64,000 bases of DNA from Pseudoclavibacter endophyticus (GCF_008831085.1 NZ_WBJY01000001.1:1674001-1738000), one strand, 5' to 3'. Shown: positions 45,835-62,335, counted from the stretch's first letter. Numbers and translations are program-made. The notes: generated by a model from the letters alone, not told the origin.

Positions 45835-46317
45835 ATGCGCATCCTCGTGCTGAACGGCCCCAACCTCAATCGACTCGGCACCAGGCAGCCTGACGTCTAC
45901 GGCACCGACACGCTCGACGACATCCACGCCGCCCTGCAGAACGCCGCGGGCGACGACGTCGAGATCGACGGCCGGCAGACGAACCATGAGGGAGACCTCG
46001 TCGGCTGGCTGCATGAGGCCGCCGACACGGGATCGCCCGTCATCCTCAACGCTGGCGCGCTGACGCACACGTCAGTCGCACTGCACGACGCCATCGCCAT
46101 CGTCATCGAGACCGGCACGCCGGTTGTCGAGGTGCATCTCTCGAACCCGCACCGGCGGGAGGCCTTCCGACAGGTCAACTTCGTCGCGAGCGCGGTGACC
46201 GGCAGCGTCACCGGTTTCGGTCTCGGCTCGTACCTCGCGGCGTTGACGGCGATCCAGCACGCCGCCCGGCCGGGCCGCCGTGGCGGCGCGCCCTCGCACG
46301 CCACGGCGACGCGGTAG
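45835..46317 (+). CDS. aroQ: Type II 3-dehydroquinate dehydratase
   Basis: Dehydrates 3-dehydroquinate to 3-dehydroshikimate; dodecameric flavodoxin-like enzyme of 160 residues. GPNLNRLGTRQPDVYG carries the catalytic Arg and Tyr, LNAGALTHTSVALHDAI is the substrate loop, and EVHLSN holds the catalytic His. The following FRQVNFVAS departs from the common FRHxS pattern. Separated from aroB by the DUF4190 trio. Confidence 0.92.
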   Translation: MRILVLNGPNLNRLGTRQPDVYGTDTLDDIHAALQNAAGDDVEIDGRQTNHEGDLVGWLHEAADTGSPVILNAGALTHTSVALHDAIAIVIETGTPVVEVHLSNPHRREAFRQVNFVASAVTGSVTGFGLGSYLAALTAIQHAARPGRRGGAPSHATATR

Positions 46318-46386
46318 GCTGGCCCGTCGGGCCGCCCGCCCGCACGGCACGCAGATCACAGGGCACAGAACCGAGAGGCACACGGT

Positions 46387-46950
46387 ATGGCATCGACCGC
46401 GGACATCAAGAACGGCGTCGTCATGAAGATCGACGGCCAACTCTGGCAGGTCGTCGAGTTTCAGCACGTCAAGCCCGGCAAGGGCGGCGCGTTCGTTCGC
46501 ACGAAGATCAAGAACGTCGTCTCAGGCAAGATCGTCGACCGCACCTACAACGCCGGCGCCAAGATCGAGACCGCGACGGTCGACCGACGCGACTACCAGT
46601 ACCTCTACCGAGACGGTGACGGCTTCGTGTTCATGGACACTAGCGACTACGACCAACTCACCCTGAACGAGACCCTTGTCGGCGACGCCGCGGGCTTCCT
46701 GCTCGAGCAGCAGCAAGTGCAGATCGCGCTGCACGAGGGCGAGCCGCTGTACATCGAACTGCCCCCGTCGGTCGTGCTCGAGATCACCTACACGGAACCC
46801 GGCCTGCAGGGTGACCGGTCGAACGCCGGCACGAAGCCCGCGACCGTCGAGACCGGTGCGGAGATCCAGGTGCCGCTGTTCGTCGACGCCGGCACGAGGG
46901 TCAAGGTCGATACGCGAACGGGCGAGTACCTCAGCCGCGTCAACGACTGA
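46387..46950 (+). CDS. efp: Elongation factor P
   Basis: Relieves ribosome stalling at polyproline. 187 residues, three beta-barrel domains. The domain I tip reads [15 protein letters not shown] with Lys at the usual modification site, and the C-terminal signature [18 protein letters not shown] is intact. A -10-like TAGGCT at 46315-46320 gives a leader of about 60 bases. The stop overlaps the nusB start (TGATG). Confidence 0.96.
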   Translation: MASTADIKNGVVMKIDGQLWQVVEFQHVKPGKGGAFVRTKIKNVVSGKIVDRTYNAGAKIETATVDRRDYQYLYRDGDGFVFMDTSDYDQLTLNETLVGDAAGFLLEQQQVQIALHEGEPLYIELPPSVVLEITYTEPGLQGDRSNAGTKPATVETGAEIQVPLFVDAGTRVKVDTRTGEYLSRVND

Positions 46951-47369
46951 TGGGCGCACGCACCAAGGGCCGCAGGCGCGCGACCGACGTGCTCTACGCC
47001 GCCGACGTGCGCGGCGTCCCGGTCGCCGAGATCCTGGCCCAGGAGGCATCGCGAGCGGAGCACGAGCCCGAGCGCGCCACGTCATGGGCGTTCGCGCGGC
47101 AGATCCTTCTCGGCGTCGGGGAGCACCGCGACGAGATCGACGAGCTCCTCACGACGTACTCGAGGGGCTGGCCGCTCGATCGCATGCCCGCCGTTGACCG
47201 CGCGATCCTGCGGGTTGGCGTCTGGGAACTCCGCTGGAGCAGCGACGTGCCGCCGTCCGTCGCCATCACCGAGGCCGTCGAGAGCGCGAAGACGCTCTCG
47301 ACCGAGGACTCGGGCCGCTTCGTACACGGCGTCCTCGGCCGCATCGCCGAGCTGCCGACGTCGCCGTGA
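46950..47369 (+). CDS. nusB: Transcription antitermination factor NusB
   Basis: All-helical protein that binds boxA RNA with S10 during rRNA antitermination. 139 residues. RRRATDVLYAADVRG near the N-terminus, WPLDRMPAVDRAILRVGVWEL and PPSVAITEAVESAKTLSTED are typical. ATG overlaps efp by one base. Confidence 0.94.
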   Translation: MGARTKGRRRATDVLYAADVRGVPVAEILAQEASRAEHEPERATSWAFARQILLGVGEHRDEIDELLTTYSRGWPLDRMPAVDRAILRVGVWELRWSSDVPPSVAITEAVESAKTLSTEDSGRFVHGVLGRIAELPTSP

Positions 47370-47452
47370 TCCCCAGGTCGGGGCTTGTTTCCCGGCCGCA
47401 CCGCCTCTCGACGGCATCGAGAGCGCCCGTCCAGCGGACGCTCGCGCGGGTG

Positions 47453-47458
47453 CTACCC
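47453..47458 (+). promoter_or_regulatory. Candidate -10 of the pyr operon
   Basis: TACCCT at 47453-47458 would start transcription near 47465 and give a short leader of about 55 bases that carries the PyrR-binding motif. No clear -35. Confidence 0.35.
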
Positions 47459-47473
47459 TGATCGTCGTTCCGA

Positions 47474-49050
<1,577 letters not shown>

Positions 49051-49054
<4 letters not shown>

Positions 49055-50445
49055 CCAGCATCCCGATCACCCCCGACGGCACGGACGTCGCCATCCTCAT
49101 CGAGGGCGGCCTCCTGTACGGCGACGACACCCGCGACGTGCTGATCGAGGGCGACCGCATCACGGCGATCGGCGAGCCTGGCTCGCTCGATGCACCCGCC
49201 GACTGCACCAGGCTCGACGCGGGCGGACTCGTCGTCCTTCCCGGCCTCGTCGACCTCCACACGCACCTGCGCGAGCCTGGCTCGGAGTCGAGCGAGACGG
49301 TCCGCACCGGCACGCAGGCGGCGGCCCGCGGCGGCTTCACGACCGTGTTCGCAATGGCCAACACGTCTCCCGTGCAGGACACGGCGGGCGTAGTCGAGTC
49401 GGTCGCCGCGCTCGGGCGCGAGGCCGGGTATGCGGATGTGCGCCCCATTGGAGCGGTCACCGTCGGCCTCGAGGGCGAACGCCTCAGCCAGATCGGCGCC
49501 ATGGCCACGAGCCGTGCCCGGGTCCGCGTGTTCTCCGACGACGGCAGGTGCGTCTTCGACCCGCTCATCATGCGACGCGCCCTCGAGTACGTGAAGACGT
49601 TCGGGGGAGTGGTGGCGCAGCACGCGCAGGATCCCCGCCTCACACCGGGTGCCCAGATGAACGAGGGCGCTCTCGCCGCCGAGCTCGGCCTCGAGGGATG
49701 GCCCGGGGTCGCGGAGACCTCCATCATCGCGCGCGACGTGCTGCTCGCCGAGCACGTTGGGTCGCGCCTGCACGTGTGCCACGTCTCGACGCGCGACTCG
49801 GTCGACGTCGTCCGCTGGGCGAAGGCTCGCGGCATCGACGTGACCGCCGAGGTCACGCCGCACCACCTGTTGCTGACCGAGGAGCTCGTGCGCGGGTTCG
49901 ACGCCCGGTTCAAGGTCAATCCGCCGCTTCGCACGGAGGACGACGTGCATGCGTTGCGCGACGCGCTCGCCGACGGCACGATCGACATCGTGGCGACGGA
50001 CCATGCGCCCCATCCGGTCGATGCGAAGGACACCGAGTGGGACCAGGCCGCAATGGGCATGGTCGGGCTCGAATCCGCGCTGCGCGTCGTGCACGCCACG
50101 ATGGTGGCGACCGGCAGGCTCGACTGGCGCGGCGTCGCGCGCGTGCTGTCGGAGACGCCCGCCCGCATCGGGCTGGACGACGCGGCCGGGCGCCCGATCG
50201 CCGTCGGAGAGCTCGCGAACCTCGCGGTCTACGACCCGGACGACGGCGGCGAGTTCACGACCGCCGATCTCAGCGGCAAGAGCATCAACTCGCCGTTCCT
50301 CGGTCGCCAGTTGCCCGGCCGCGTCGTACACACCGTCTACCGGGGCGGCGTCACGCTGGTCGACGGCGAGCTCGTCGACCCGTCGACGGCCGCCGACCGG
50401 GCCCGTACCCGTCATGCCATGCACGCGAGGGGCGTTTCCGCATGA
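49051..50445 (+). CDS. pyrC: Dihydroorotase (class I)
   Basis: Cyclises carbamoylaspartate. 464 residues, amidohydrolase barrel. Metal ligands H70 and H72 in [17 protein letters not shown], and Asp in [16 protein letters not shown]. Class I, multifunctional-type enzyme typical of Gram-positives. GTG start, GTGA overlap with pyrB. Confidence 0.96.
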
Positions 50446-51035
50446 GCGATCTCGACGCGCGCTGGCTGATCGGCGCAGCAATCCTCGCGGTCTTCGTGCT
50501 CCTGCTCTTCGCCCTTCGGGCTGGGTGGCGGGCAAAGGGCCGCGCCCAGGCCGACATCTGCCCGCCTCCGCCCGGAGACGCCGTCGGAGGCCGGCTCGTC
50601 GAGCGCCTCGACGACGTGCACTACGTCGCCACGACGCTCGACGGACGCCCGCTCGAGCGCATCGTGCACGCGCCCCTCGCGTTCCGCGGCCGTTGCCTGC
50701 TCGAGGTGCTCGTCGACGGCGTGCGCGTGACGATCCGCGGCATCGAGAGCTTCGCGATCCCGCGGTCGTCGATCGTGGCCGTCGGCGCCCGCACCGCCAC
50801 GATCGACCGCGTCGTCGAACGCGACGGCCTGACGACCGTCTCCTGGCGGCTCGCGACCGCCGAGGGCGGCGCGCGCGCGTCGGCCCCGCCCGTGGCCGCC
50901 GCCGACGCCGACGCCGAGTCGATCGTCGTTCACACCAGCTTCCGCGTCGTCGACAGCGCCGAGCGCGACCGCCTCGAGGCGGCGCTCGCGACGCTCCGCC
51001 CGGCGACGACACCATCGAACGAGGAGTCACGATGA
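50442..51035 (+). CDS. Single-pass membrane protein encoded inside the pyr operon
   Basis: 197 residues. One membrane segment ([21 protein letters not shown]) near the N-terminus, then a soluble domain of beta strands ([40 protein letters not shown]) that resembles a PH-like fold. Actinobacterial pyr operons often carry such a gene between pyrC and carA (Rv1382 in M. tuberculosis). It overlaps both neighbours by four bases, so it is made with the pathway enzymes, but no role is established. Confidence 0.8.
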   Translation: MSDLDARWLIGAAILAVFVLLLFALRAGWRAKGRAQADICPPPPGDAVGGRLVERLDDVHYVATTLDGRPLERIVHAPLAFRGRCLLEVLVDGVRVTIRGIESFAIPRSSIVAVGARTATIDRVVERDGLTTVSWRLATAEGGARASAPPVAAADADAESIVVHTSFRVVDSAERDRLEAALATLRPATTPSNEESR

Positions 51036-52200
51036 CCACTTTCACTCCAGCCGTGCTCGTACTCGAGGACGGCACCCGCTACGAGGGCGAGGCGTTCGGC
51101 GCCGTCGGCACGACGCTCGGCGAGGTCGTCTTCTCGACCGGCATGACCGGCTATCAGGAGACCCTGACCGATCCGAGCTACGCCGGGCAGATCGTCGTCC
51201 AGACAGCCCCGCACATCGGCAACACCGGCATCAACGCCACCGACATGGAGTCGCACCGCATCTGGACATCCGGCTACGTCGTGCGCGACCCCAGCCGCGT
51301 CGTATCGAACTGGCGCGCGGAGGGCACGCTCGATGACGCCCTCATCACGGGCGGCGTCGTCGGCATCGCCGGCATCGACACGCGCGCGGTGACACGTCGC
51401 ATCCGGTCGGAGGGCGCGATGCGCGGCGGCATCTTCTCGGGTGAGGCCGCCGACCGCGACCCCCGGCAACAGCTCGACGATGTGCGCGCGCAGGACTCCA
51501 TGACCGGGAGGAACCTCTCGGACGTCGTCACCACCGCCGAGGCCTACGTGCACCCGGCTACGACCGACCGCATCGGCTCGGTCGCCATCGTCGATCTCGG
51601 CATCAAGGGCGCCACGATCCGCGCCCTCGCGGCGCGCGGCTTCGACGTGCACGTCGTGCCGGCAACGATCACGGTCGAGGAGCTGCGCGAGCTCGCTCCA
51701 ACCGCCGTTTTCTACTCCAACGGTCCGGGAGACCCCGACGCCTCCGACGACCACGTCGAGCTGCTGCGGGGCGTTCTGCGCGACGGCGTGCCGTTCTTCG
51801 GCATCTGCTTCGGCAACCAGTTGCTCGGGCGCGCCCTCGGATTCGGCACGTACAAGCTGCCGTTCGGTCACCGCGGCATCAATCAGCCAGTGCGCGAGCA
51901 GGCGACGGGCCGCATCGAGATCACGGCGCAGAACCACGGCTTCGCGGTCGACGCTCCAATCGGCGAGGTCGTCGAGACCCCGGCGGGCTTCGGCCGGGCA
52001 GAGGTCAGCTACGTGGGCCTCAACGACAACGTGGTCGAGGGCCTGCGCTGCCTCGACCTGCCCGCGTTCAGCGTCCAATTCCACCCAGAGGCCGCCGCCG
52101 GTCCCCACGACGCGGCCCCGATCTTCGACCGGTTCCGCGACATGGTGCTCGAGCACATCGCCGGCACGCAGCCCGCCGGCCCCAAGAGCAAGGAGGCGTA

Positions 52201-52201
<1 letters not shown>
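51032..52201 (+). CDS. carA: Carbamoyl-phosphate synthase small (glutaminase) subunit
   Basis: 389 residues. N-terminal domain with [20 protein letters not shown], then class I glutaminase with C259 in [12 protein letters not shown] and H351/E353 in [10 protein letters not shown]. Supplies ammonia to CarB for both arginine and pyrimidine synthesis. Ends one base into the carB start. Confidence 0.97.
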
Positions 52202-55560
<3,359 letters not shown>

Positions 55561-55564
55561 CGAC

Positions 55565-56458
55565 GTGACAAACTCCACCGACGACGGCCACGGCATCGTG
55601 CCGTTCGGCGATCGGCTCGCCGAGACCATCGATCGGTACGGGCACCTGTGTATCGGCATCGACCCGCACACCTACCTGCTCGAGCAGTGGGGGCTGCCGG
55701 TCTCGGCGGTCGGCGCACACGCGTTCGGGTTGCGCGTCGTCGAGGCGCTGAAGGGGCGCGTCGGCATCGTGAAGCCGCAGGTCGCGTTCTACGAGCGCTT
55801 CGGGTCCATCGGGTACAAGGTGCTCGAGGAGGTCTTCGAGGCCGCCAGGGATGCCGGACTCATCGTGATCGCCGACGTCAAGCGCGGTGACGTCGGCACG
55901 ACGCTCGAGGCGTACAGCGAGGCGTGGCTCACTCCCGGCATGCCACTCGAGGCGGACGCGATGACGCTCAACCCGTACCAGGGCTTCGACACGCTCGCGC
56001 ACCCGCTCCAACTCGCCGAGACGCACGGCAAAGGGCTGTTCATCCTGGCGGCCACCTCGAACCCGGAATCGGCGAGCATCCAAACCGCACGCCGCATCCG
56101 AGGGTCGATGAACGGTCGAACGGTCGCCGGCGGCATCGCCGGTCGTGCCGCCAAATGGAACCGCGAGCACGCCGCGGGCAGGTCGGCGGGCTCGATCGGC
56201 GTGGTGCTCGGGGCGACCCTCGACTTCGAGTTCCTCGGCATCGACCTCGACGACCTCGCGGGGGCACCGACGACCCCCGTGCTCGCCCCCGGCTTCGGCC
56301 ACCAGGGGGCGTCGTTCAGCGACGTTCGCGGAATCTTCGGTCAGGTCGCCGACGCGACCATCGTGACCTCGGCACGGAGCGTACTCGCTGCCGGTCCGGA
56401 CGGCCTCGAGCACGAGATCGAGGCACAGGTCGACGCGCTCCGCGAGGCCTACGCATGA
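55565..56458 (+). CDS. pyrF: Orotidine 5'-phosphate decarboxylase
   Basis: Last step to UMP. 297 residues, the long subfamily found in actinobacteria. FGDRLAETIDRYGHLCIGID, catalytic Asp-Lys set in VIADVKRGDVGTT, and LAPGFGHQG near the phosphate site. GTG start four bases after carB. Overlaps the IHF-gmk gene by ATGA. Confidence 0.95.
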   Translation: MTNSTDDGHGIVPFGDRLAETIDRYGHLCIGIDPHTYLLEQWGLPVSAVGAHAFGLRVVEALKGRVGIVKPQVAFYERFGSIGYKVLEEVFEAARDAGLIVIADVKRGDVGTTLEAYSEAWLTPGMPLEADAMTLNPYQGFDTLAHPLQLAETHGKGLFILAATSNPESASIQTARRIRGSMNGRTVAGGIAGRAAKWNREHAAGRSAGSIGVVLGATLDFEFLGIDLDDLAGAPTTPVLAPGFGHQGASFSDVRGIFGQVADATIVTSARSVLAAGPDGLEHEIEAQVDALREAYA

Positions 56459-57381
56459 CCCCGGTGCCACCCCCGGTCGACCGGGCCGCGGCCTCACGTG
56501 CCGCAGTCGCCGCCAGGCGCGCCCGCGCCGAGGTGAAGCGGGCCATCGCGGCGGGGGAGCGCACGCCCGTGGAGGTGCTCGATGCGAGCGCCGATGTCAC
56601 CAACGCCGCCGAGCATTCGCTTCGCGTGACCAATTTCCTGCTCTCGATTCCGCACGTCGGCACGACCAAGATGACGCGGGTCCTCGACGATCTCGCGATC
56701 TCGCCCTCGAAGCGGCTCGGGGGCCTCGGCGCGAAGCAACGCGAGCGGCTGCGCGAGTATCTCGTCGAGCGGATGCCCAAGCCGTCGCGGGCGACACGGA
56801 GGCTGACGGTGCTCGCGGGCCCGACAGCCGTCGGCAAGGGCACCGTCTCGAACTACATTCGCGAGCACTATCCCGAGGTGCTGCTCTCCGTCTCGGCCAC
56901 GACTCGGCCTCCGCGCCCCGGGGAGGTGCACGGCGTCAACTACCTCTTCCTCGAACCGGACGACTTCGACGGCATGATCGAACGCGATGAGTTCCTCGAG
57001 TACGCCACTGTGCACAACGCCCACCGCTACGGCACGCCGCGGCCGCCGATCGAGCGCGCGCTCGCCACGGGCTCGCCCGTGCTCCTCGAGATCGACATTC
57101 AGGGTGCCCGCCAGGTGAAGCGGCGCATGCCAGAGGCTAGACTGGTGTTTTTGATGCCGCCGAGCTGGGACGAACTCGTCCGACGACTCACGGGGCGGGG
57201 CACTGAATCGGCCGAAGAGCAAGCCAGGCGCCTCGAGACGGCGAAGGTCGAGCTGGCGGCGCGAGAAGAGTTTGACGAAGAGATCGTGAACGACACGGTG
57301 CCAGAGGCAGCTCGGCGGCTCGTGGAGCTCATGGGTCTCTCGCCGGAGGCGCTTACGAGCGAGGCGCGCTCCACCGACTGA
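56455..57381 (+). CDS. gmk: Fusion of actinobacterial IHF-like domain and guanylate kinase
   Basis: 308 residues against about 190-210 for ordinary Gmk. Residues 1-107 match the actinobacterial integration host factor (mIHF/sIHF): ARRARAEVKRAI, then an H2TH/helix-hairpin-helix-like LLSIPHVGTTKMTRVLDDL and ISPSKRLGGLGAKQRERL. Residues 116-308 are guanylate kinase with P-loop GPTAVGKGT (122-130), SVSATTRPPRPGEVHGVNY, and EIDIQGARQVK. There is no stop or start between them. In mycobacteria and streptomycetes ihf lies as a separate gene just before gmk, so this is a gene fusion. It ends a coupled transcript from pyrF; Gmk makes GDP, IHF binds DNA. Confidence 0.93.
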   Translation: MTPVPPPVDRAAASRAAVAARRARAEVKRAIAAGERTPVEVLDASADVTNAAEHSLRVTNFLLSIPHVGTTKMTRVLDDLAISPSKRLGGLGAKQRERLREYLVERMPKPSRATRRLTVLAGPTAVGKGTVSNYIREHYPEVLLSVSATTRPPRPGEVHGVNYLFLEPDDFDGMIERDEFLEYATVHNAHRYGTPRPPIERALATGSPVLLEIDIQGARQVKRRMPEARLVFLMPPSWDELVRRLTGRGTESAEEQARRLETAKVELAAREEFDEEIVNDTVPEAARRLVELMGLSPEALTSEARSTD

Positions 57382-57432
57382 CCGGCGCACCGCCGAGTCC
57401 AACCACTGAATACGACCACCGAGGGAGTCCAC

Positions 57433-57777
57433 GTGACGGAGAAGAACCCGGGCATCATCGACCCGCCCATCGACGAGCTGCTCAAGCGCGTCGACAACAA
57501 GTACCAGCTCGTGATCTTCGCCTCGCGTCGCGCCCGGCAGATCAACGACTACTACGCCGACCTGCACGAAGGCGCGCTGTACCAGAACGTCGGGCCGCTC
57601 GTCGAGTCGAACATCGACGACAAGGCGCTGTCGATCGCGCTGCGCGAGATCAACGAGCAGAAGCTCGTCATGGCCGAAGCGCCGAAGCCGCTGCCGCTCG
57701 TCGCGGAGGAGACCGGGGCGGACGACGAGGGCGAGCTGCTCTCGTTCGACGACGACCCGGGGTCGACGACCGAATAG
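57433..57777 (+). CDS. rpoZ: DNA-directed RNA polymerase subunit omega
   Basis: 114 residues. [20 protein letters not shown] and [11 protein letters not shown] are the conserved omega core; a C-terminal acidic tail follows. It stabilises beta-prime. GTG start with GAGGGAG upstream. The gmk-rpoZ-coaBC order is standard. Confidence 0.95.
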   Translation: MTEKNPGIIDPPIDELLKRVDNKYQLVIFASRRARQINDYYADLHEGALYQNVGPLVESNIDDKALSIALREINEQKLVMAEAPKPLPLVAEETGADDEGELLSFDDDPGSTTE

Positions 57778-57785
57778 CGAACCCG

Positions 57786-59030
57786 GTGAACGAGGAGTCG
57801 GACAACGGGCGCGCGTTTCGCGTCGTCGTCGGCGTGACGGGCGGCATCGCCGCCTACAAGGCCGTCCAGGTCGTCCGTGATCTGGTGCTCGCCGGCCACC
57901 ACGTCGACGTCGTGCCGACCGAATCGGCGCTGCGGTTCATCGGCAGGCCGACGTTCGAGGCGATCTCGCACAATCCGGTCACGAGCGACCTCTTCGACGA
58001 CGTGGCCGAAGTGCGCCACGTCGCGCTCGGTCAGCGCGCCGACGTCATCGCCGTCGTCCCCGCGACGGCGAACTCCATAGCGCGCCTCGCCAACGGGCTC
58101 GCGGACGACCTGCTCGGCACCACCGCCCTCGCCTCGACGGCCCCGCTCGTCATCGCACCGGCCATGCACACCGAGATGTGGCAGCATCCTGCGACGCAGG
58201 CCAACGTCGAACGACTCGCGGCGCGCGGCGCGATCATCGTCGGCCCCGATTCGGGGCAGCTGACGGGCGACGATGTCGGACCGGGTCGCCTCGCCGAGAG
58301 CGAGACCATCGTCTCGGCCATCGAGCGTGCGGCCGGTCGCGCCGACGCGTCGCGGGCCGCCGCCGCCCGATCGCACGATCTGGCCGGCCGCACCGTGCTC
58401 GTCACGGCCGGCGGCACGCGCGAACCTCTCGACCCGGTTCGATTCCTCGGCAACCGATCGAGCGGCCGGCAGGGCGTCGCCATCGCGGCGCGCGCCGCGG
58501 CCCGCGGGGCCGACGTGACGCTCGTCGCCGCCAATCTCGAGGTCGGGGTCCCGGACGGCGTGCACGTGGTCGAGGTCTCGACGGCCGCTCAGATGGCGGA
58601 GACGTGCGCCGAGATCGCCCCCCGGCGCGAGGTCATCATCATGGCCGCCGCCGTCGCCGACTATCGTCCCGACCGGGTTTCCGACAGCAAGATCAAGAAG
58701 GAGCAGTCGGGCGACGAGCTGACGATCGCGTTCACGAAGAACCCCGACATCCTGCGCGACCTCTCGGCCGCTCGCGTCGACGGCCAGATCATCGTCGGCT
58801 TCGCGGCAGAGACCGCGGCCGACGACGACGAACTCCTCGAGCTCGGGCGGGCCAAGATCGCCCGCAAGGGCTGCGACTACCTCGCCGTCAACCGCGTCGG
58901 CTGGCACGAGGGGTTCCAGCGGGACGAGAACTCCGTCGTCATTCTCGCGGCGGACGGCGACGTCGTGCGACGACACGAGGGCGACAAGATGTCGGTGGCC
59001 GATGCCATCCTTGACGTCGTCGCCGGGTGA
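57786..59030 (+). CDS. coaBC: Bifunctional phosphopantothenoylcysteine decarboxylase / phosphopantothenate--cysteine ligase
   Basis: CoA synthesis, two steps; 414 residues. N-terminal flavin decarboxylase ([35 protein letters not shown]) and C-terminal ligase from about residue 195 ([28 protein letters not shown]). The decarboxylase motif has His where many bacteria have Asn (PAMN), a variant also found in mycobacteria. GTG start. Confidence 0.96.
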   Translation: MNEESDNGRAFRVVVGVTGGIAAYKAVQVVRDLVLAGHHVDVVPTESALRFIGRPTFEAISHNPVTSDLFDDVAEVRHVALGQRADVIAVVPATANSIARLANGLADDLLGTTALASTAPLVIAPAMHTEMWQHPATQANVERLAARGAIIVGPDSGQLTGDDVGPGRLAESETIVSAIERAAGRADASRAAAARSHDLAGRTVLVTAGGTREPLDPVRFLGNRSSGRQGVAIAARAAARGADVTLVAANLEVGVPDGVHVVEVSTAAQMAETCAEIAPRREVIIMAAAVADYRPDRVSDSKIKKEQSGDELTIAFTKNPDILRDLSAARVDGQIIVGFAAETAADDDELLELGRAKIARKGCDYLAVNRVGWHEGFQRDENSVVILAADGDVVRRHEGDKMSVADAILDVVAG

Positions 59031-59079
59031 CCCGGCACGCCCGAGCCGTCCACCACGTCCAAGCCGCCGAGGAGGCACG

Positions 59080-60270
<1,191 letters not shown>

Positions 60271-60275
60271 GCCAC

Positions 60276-62279
60276 GTGACGGCCGACGTCGCGGTCGTCG
60301 TGGTCGCGTCGCCGCTGCCGCAGCTCGACCGCGAGTTCGAGTACCGCATTCCCGAGCACCTCAAGGGACAGGTCGGTCCCGGGATGCGCGTGCGCGTTCC
60401 CGTGCGCAGTGCCCGGCGCACCCTCGACGGCTTCGTCCTCCGGGTGACCGACCGACCGCAGTTCGAGGGCACCCTGTCCGAGCTCGATGCGCTCCTATCG
60501 CCGGCACCGGTGCTGACGCCCGCGGTCGCGCGGCTCGCGCGCGCCGTCGCCGACCGGCAGGCCGGCACGACGGCCGACGTCCTCCGGCTCGCGATCCCCA
60601 CCCGCCGGGCGCGGGTCGAGTCCGAGTGGCTCGCCGCCCGCGGTGACGGCGCGTTTCCAGCGGCGCGACAACCGTCGCGCGGCGCCGCCGCCGTGGACGA
60701 CCGCGCTTCCGTCGAGGCGGCCGTGGGGCCAGAGGCCGCGGGCGCGCTCACGGGCGAGCCCGGGGCGCGAGTCGCCGTGCGAGCCCCGGTCGGCGTCGGC
60801 CCCGATGCCGTGCCGAACGCGCTCGGGATGCTCGCCGACATCGCGGCGGCGCACGTGCGTGCCGGGCGGGGCGCGATCATGATCGTGCCCGACTTCCGCG
60901 ACGTCGAGCTCGGTCGGCGAGCCCTTCTCAGCCGGCTCGATGCGCCGCTCGTCCGGCGAGCGGACGCGGCCGCGAAACCGACCGATCGCTATCGCGACTA
61001 CCTCGCCTGCCTCGACGGCCCCGTCGCCATCATCGGCACCCGCTCCGCAGTGTACGCTCCGGTCGCGCGGCTCGGTGTGGTGCTCGTGTGGGACGACGCC
61101 GACGAAAGCTACGTCGAGCCGTTGACGCCGTACCCGCACACCCGCGAGGTGGCGCTCGAGCGACAGCGGCAAGAGGGATGCACGCTCGTGCTGGCATCGC
61201 ACGCGCCGAGCCTTGAGGCGCAACGCCTGGTCGAGCTCGGCTGGCTTACGAGCGCATCTGCGGTTCGACGTCCTCCGAGGGTCGTCCCGAGCGACGCGGT
61301 CGTCGGCGACGAGCGGCTCGCGCAACACGCGCGCATCCCCTCGATCGCGTGGCGAACCGCCACCGACGCCCTCCGCGACGGGCCGGTGCTCGTGCAAGTG
61401 GCTCGCGCAGGCTACGTGCCGCGCCTCGCCTGCGGCGCGTGCCGCGAGGCCGCCCGCTGCCGCACGTGCGGCGGCCCTCTGCGGCTCGCCGCGCGATCGT
61501 CCGTGCCGCGATGCACCGTGTGCGGTGCGGCCGAGCCGACGTGGCACTGCGGCGCGTGCGGCGGTGCGACGCTCCGGGCGATGAGCGTCGGGGTCGGGCG
61601 GACCGCTGAGGAGCTCGGACGCGCCTTTCCCGGTGTGCCCGTCATCGTGGCGGACGGCGAGACCAGGCGCGTGGAGGTGGGCGACTCACCCGCCCTGGTG
61701 GTCGCGACGCGGGGCGCGGAGCCCGCCGCGCGAGGCGGGTACCGGGCGGTCCTCCTGCTCGACGGTGAACGCCTGCTCGCGCGCGAGGCCCTCGACGCGG
61801 GGGCCGACACGCTGCGGTGGTGGTCGAATGCGGCCGCCCTTGCCCGTGACGGTGCCACGGTGCTCCTCGTCGGCGCCGACGAGGGGCCTGGCCGCGCCCT
61901 GCGCGACTGGCGACAGGCGGATGCGGCGCGCGACGAGCTGGCAGCTAGGCGCGCGCTGGCGTTTCCCCCGGCCGTCCGGGTCGGCGCGCTCCGCGGCACG
62001 CGCGCCGAGGTGAAGGCCGCGCTCGACGTGCTCGACGGCGTCGAGCAGCTGCGAGTCGACGGTCCGGCTCCGGACCTCGACGCGAACGGGGAGCCCGTCG
62101 CCGACGACGCGGTCGTCGCAACGCTCCGCTTCGCGTACGCGGCGGGGGGTGAGGTCGCCAGGCGCCTGAAGGCCGAACTCGTGCGAGGCGCGACGGCGCG
62201 GCGCGCTGCGCGCGGGGGCCGGTCCGCCCCGCGTGCCTCGACCCTCCGGGTCCACCTCGACGAACCGGGCCGGTTCTGA
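60276..62279 (+). CDS. priA: Primosomal protein N' (PriA-like), ATPase motifs degenerate
   Basis: 667 residues, in PriA position and order but not an active helicase by sequence. N-terminal DNA-binding domain (FEYRIPEHLKGQVGPGMRV) is present, and the zinc-binding cysteines are kept (CGAC, CRTCGG, CTVCG, CGACGG). The place of the Walker A motif reads APVGVGPDAVPN with no GKT, and the DEEH box reads VWDDADESY. Other actinobacterial PriA proteins show the same loss. It may load replisomes by protein contacts without unwinding. GTG start six bases after metK. Confidence 0.88.
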   Translation: MTADVAVVVVASPLPQLDREFEYRIPEHLKGQVGPGMRVRVPVRSARRTLDGFVLRVTDRPQFEGTLSELDALLSPAPVLTPAVARLARAVADRQAGTTADVLRLAIPTRRARVESEWLAARGDGAFPAARQPSRGAAAVDDRASVEAAVGPEAAGALTGEPGARVAVRAPVGVGPDAVPNALGMLADIAAAHVRAGRGAIMIVPDFRDVELGRRALLSRLDAPLVRRADAAAKPTDRYRDYLACLDGPVAIIGTRSAVYAPVARLGVVLVWDDADESYVEPLTPYPHTREVALERQRQEGCTLVLASHAPSLEAQRLVELGWLTSASAVRRPPRVVPSDAVVGDERLAQHARIPSIAWRTATDALRDGPVLVQVARAGYVPRLACGACREAARCRTCGGPLRLAARSSVPRCTVCGAAEPTWHCGACGGATLRAMSVGVGRTAEELGRAFPGVPVIVADGETRRVEVGDSPALVVATRGAEPAARGGYRAVLLLDGERLLAREALDAGADTLRWWSNAAALARDGATVLLVGADEGPGRALRDWRQADAARDELAARRALAFPPAVRVGALRGTRAEVKAALDVLDGVEQLRVDGPAPDLDANGEPVADDAVVATLRFAYAAGGEVARRLKAELVRGATARRAARGGRSAPRASTLRVHLDEPGRF

Positions 62280-62335
62280 CGCAGCGCCACAGGCGGCGTC
62301 ACCGGCCTCTCGCGGCGTCACCGGGCGCAGCGCAC

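Noticed and set aside
59031..59079. SAM riboswitch before metK
   Set aside because: Only 49 bases between coaBC and metK, with no conserved SAM aptamer elements.
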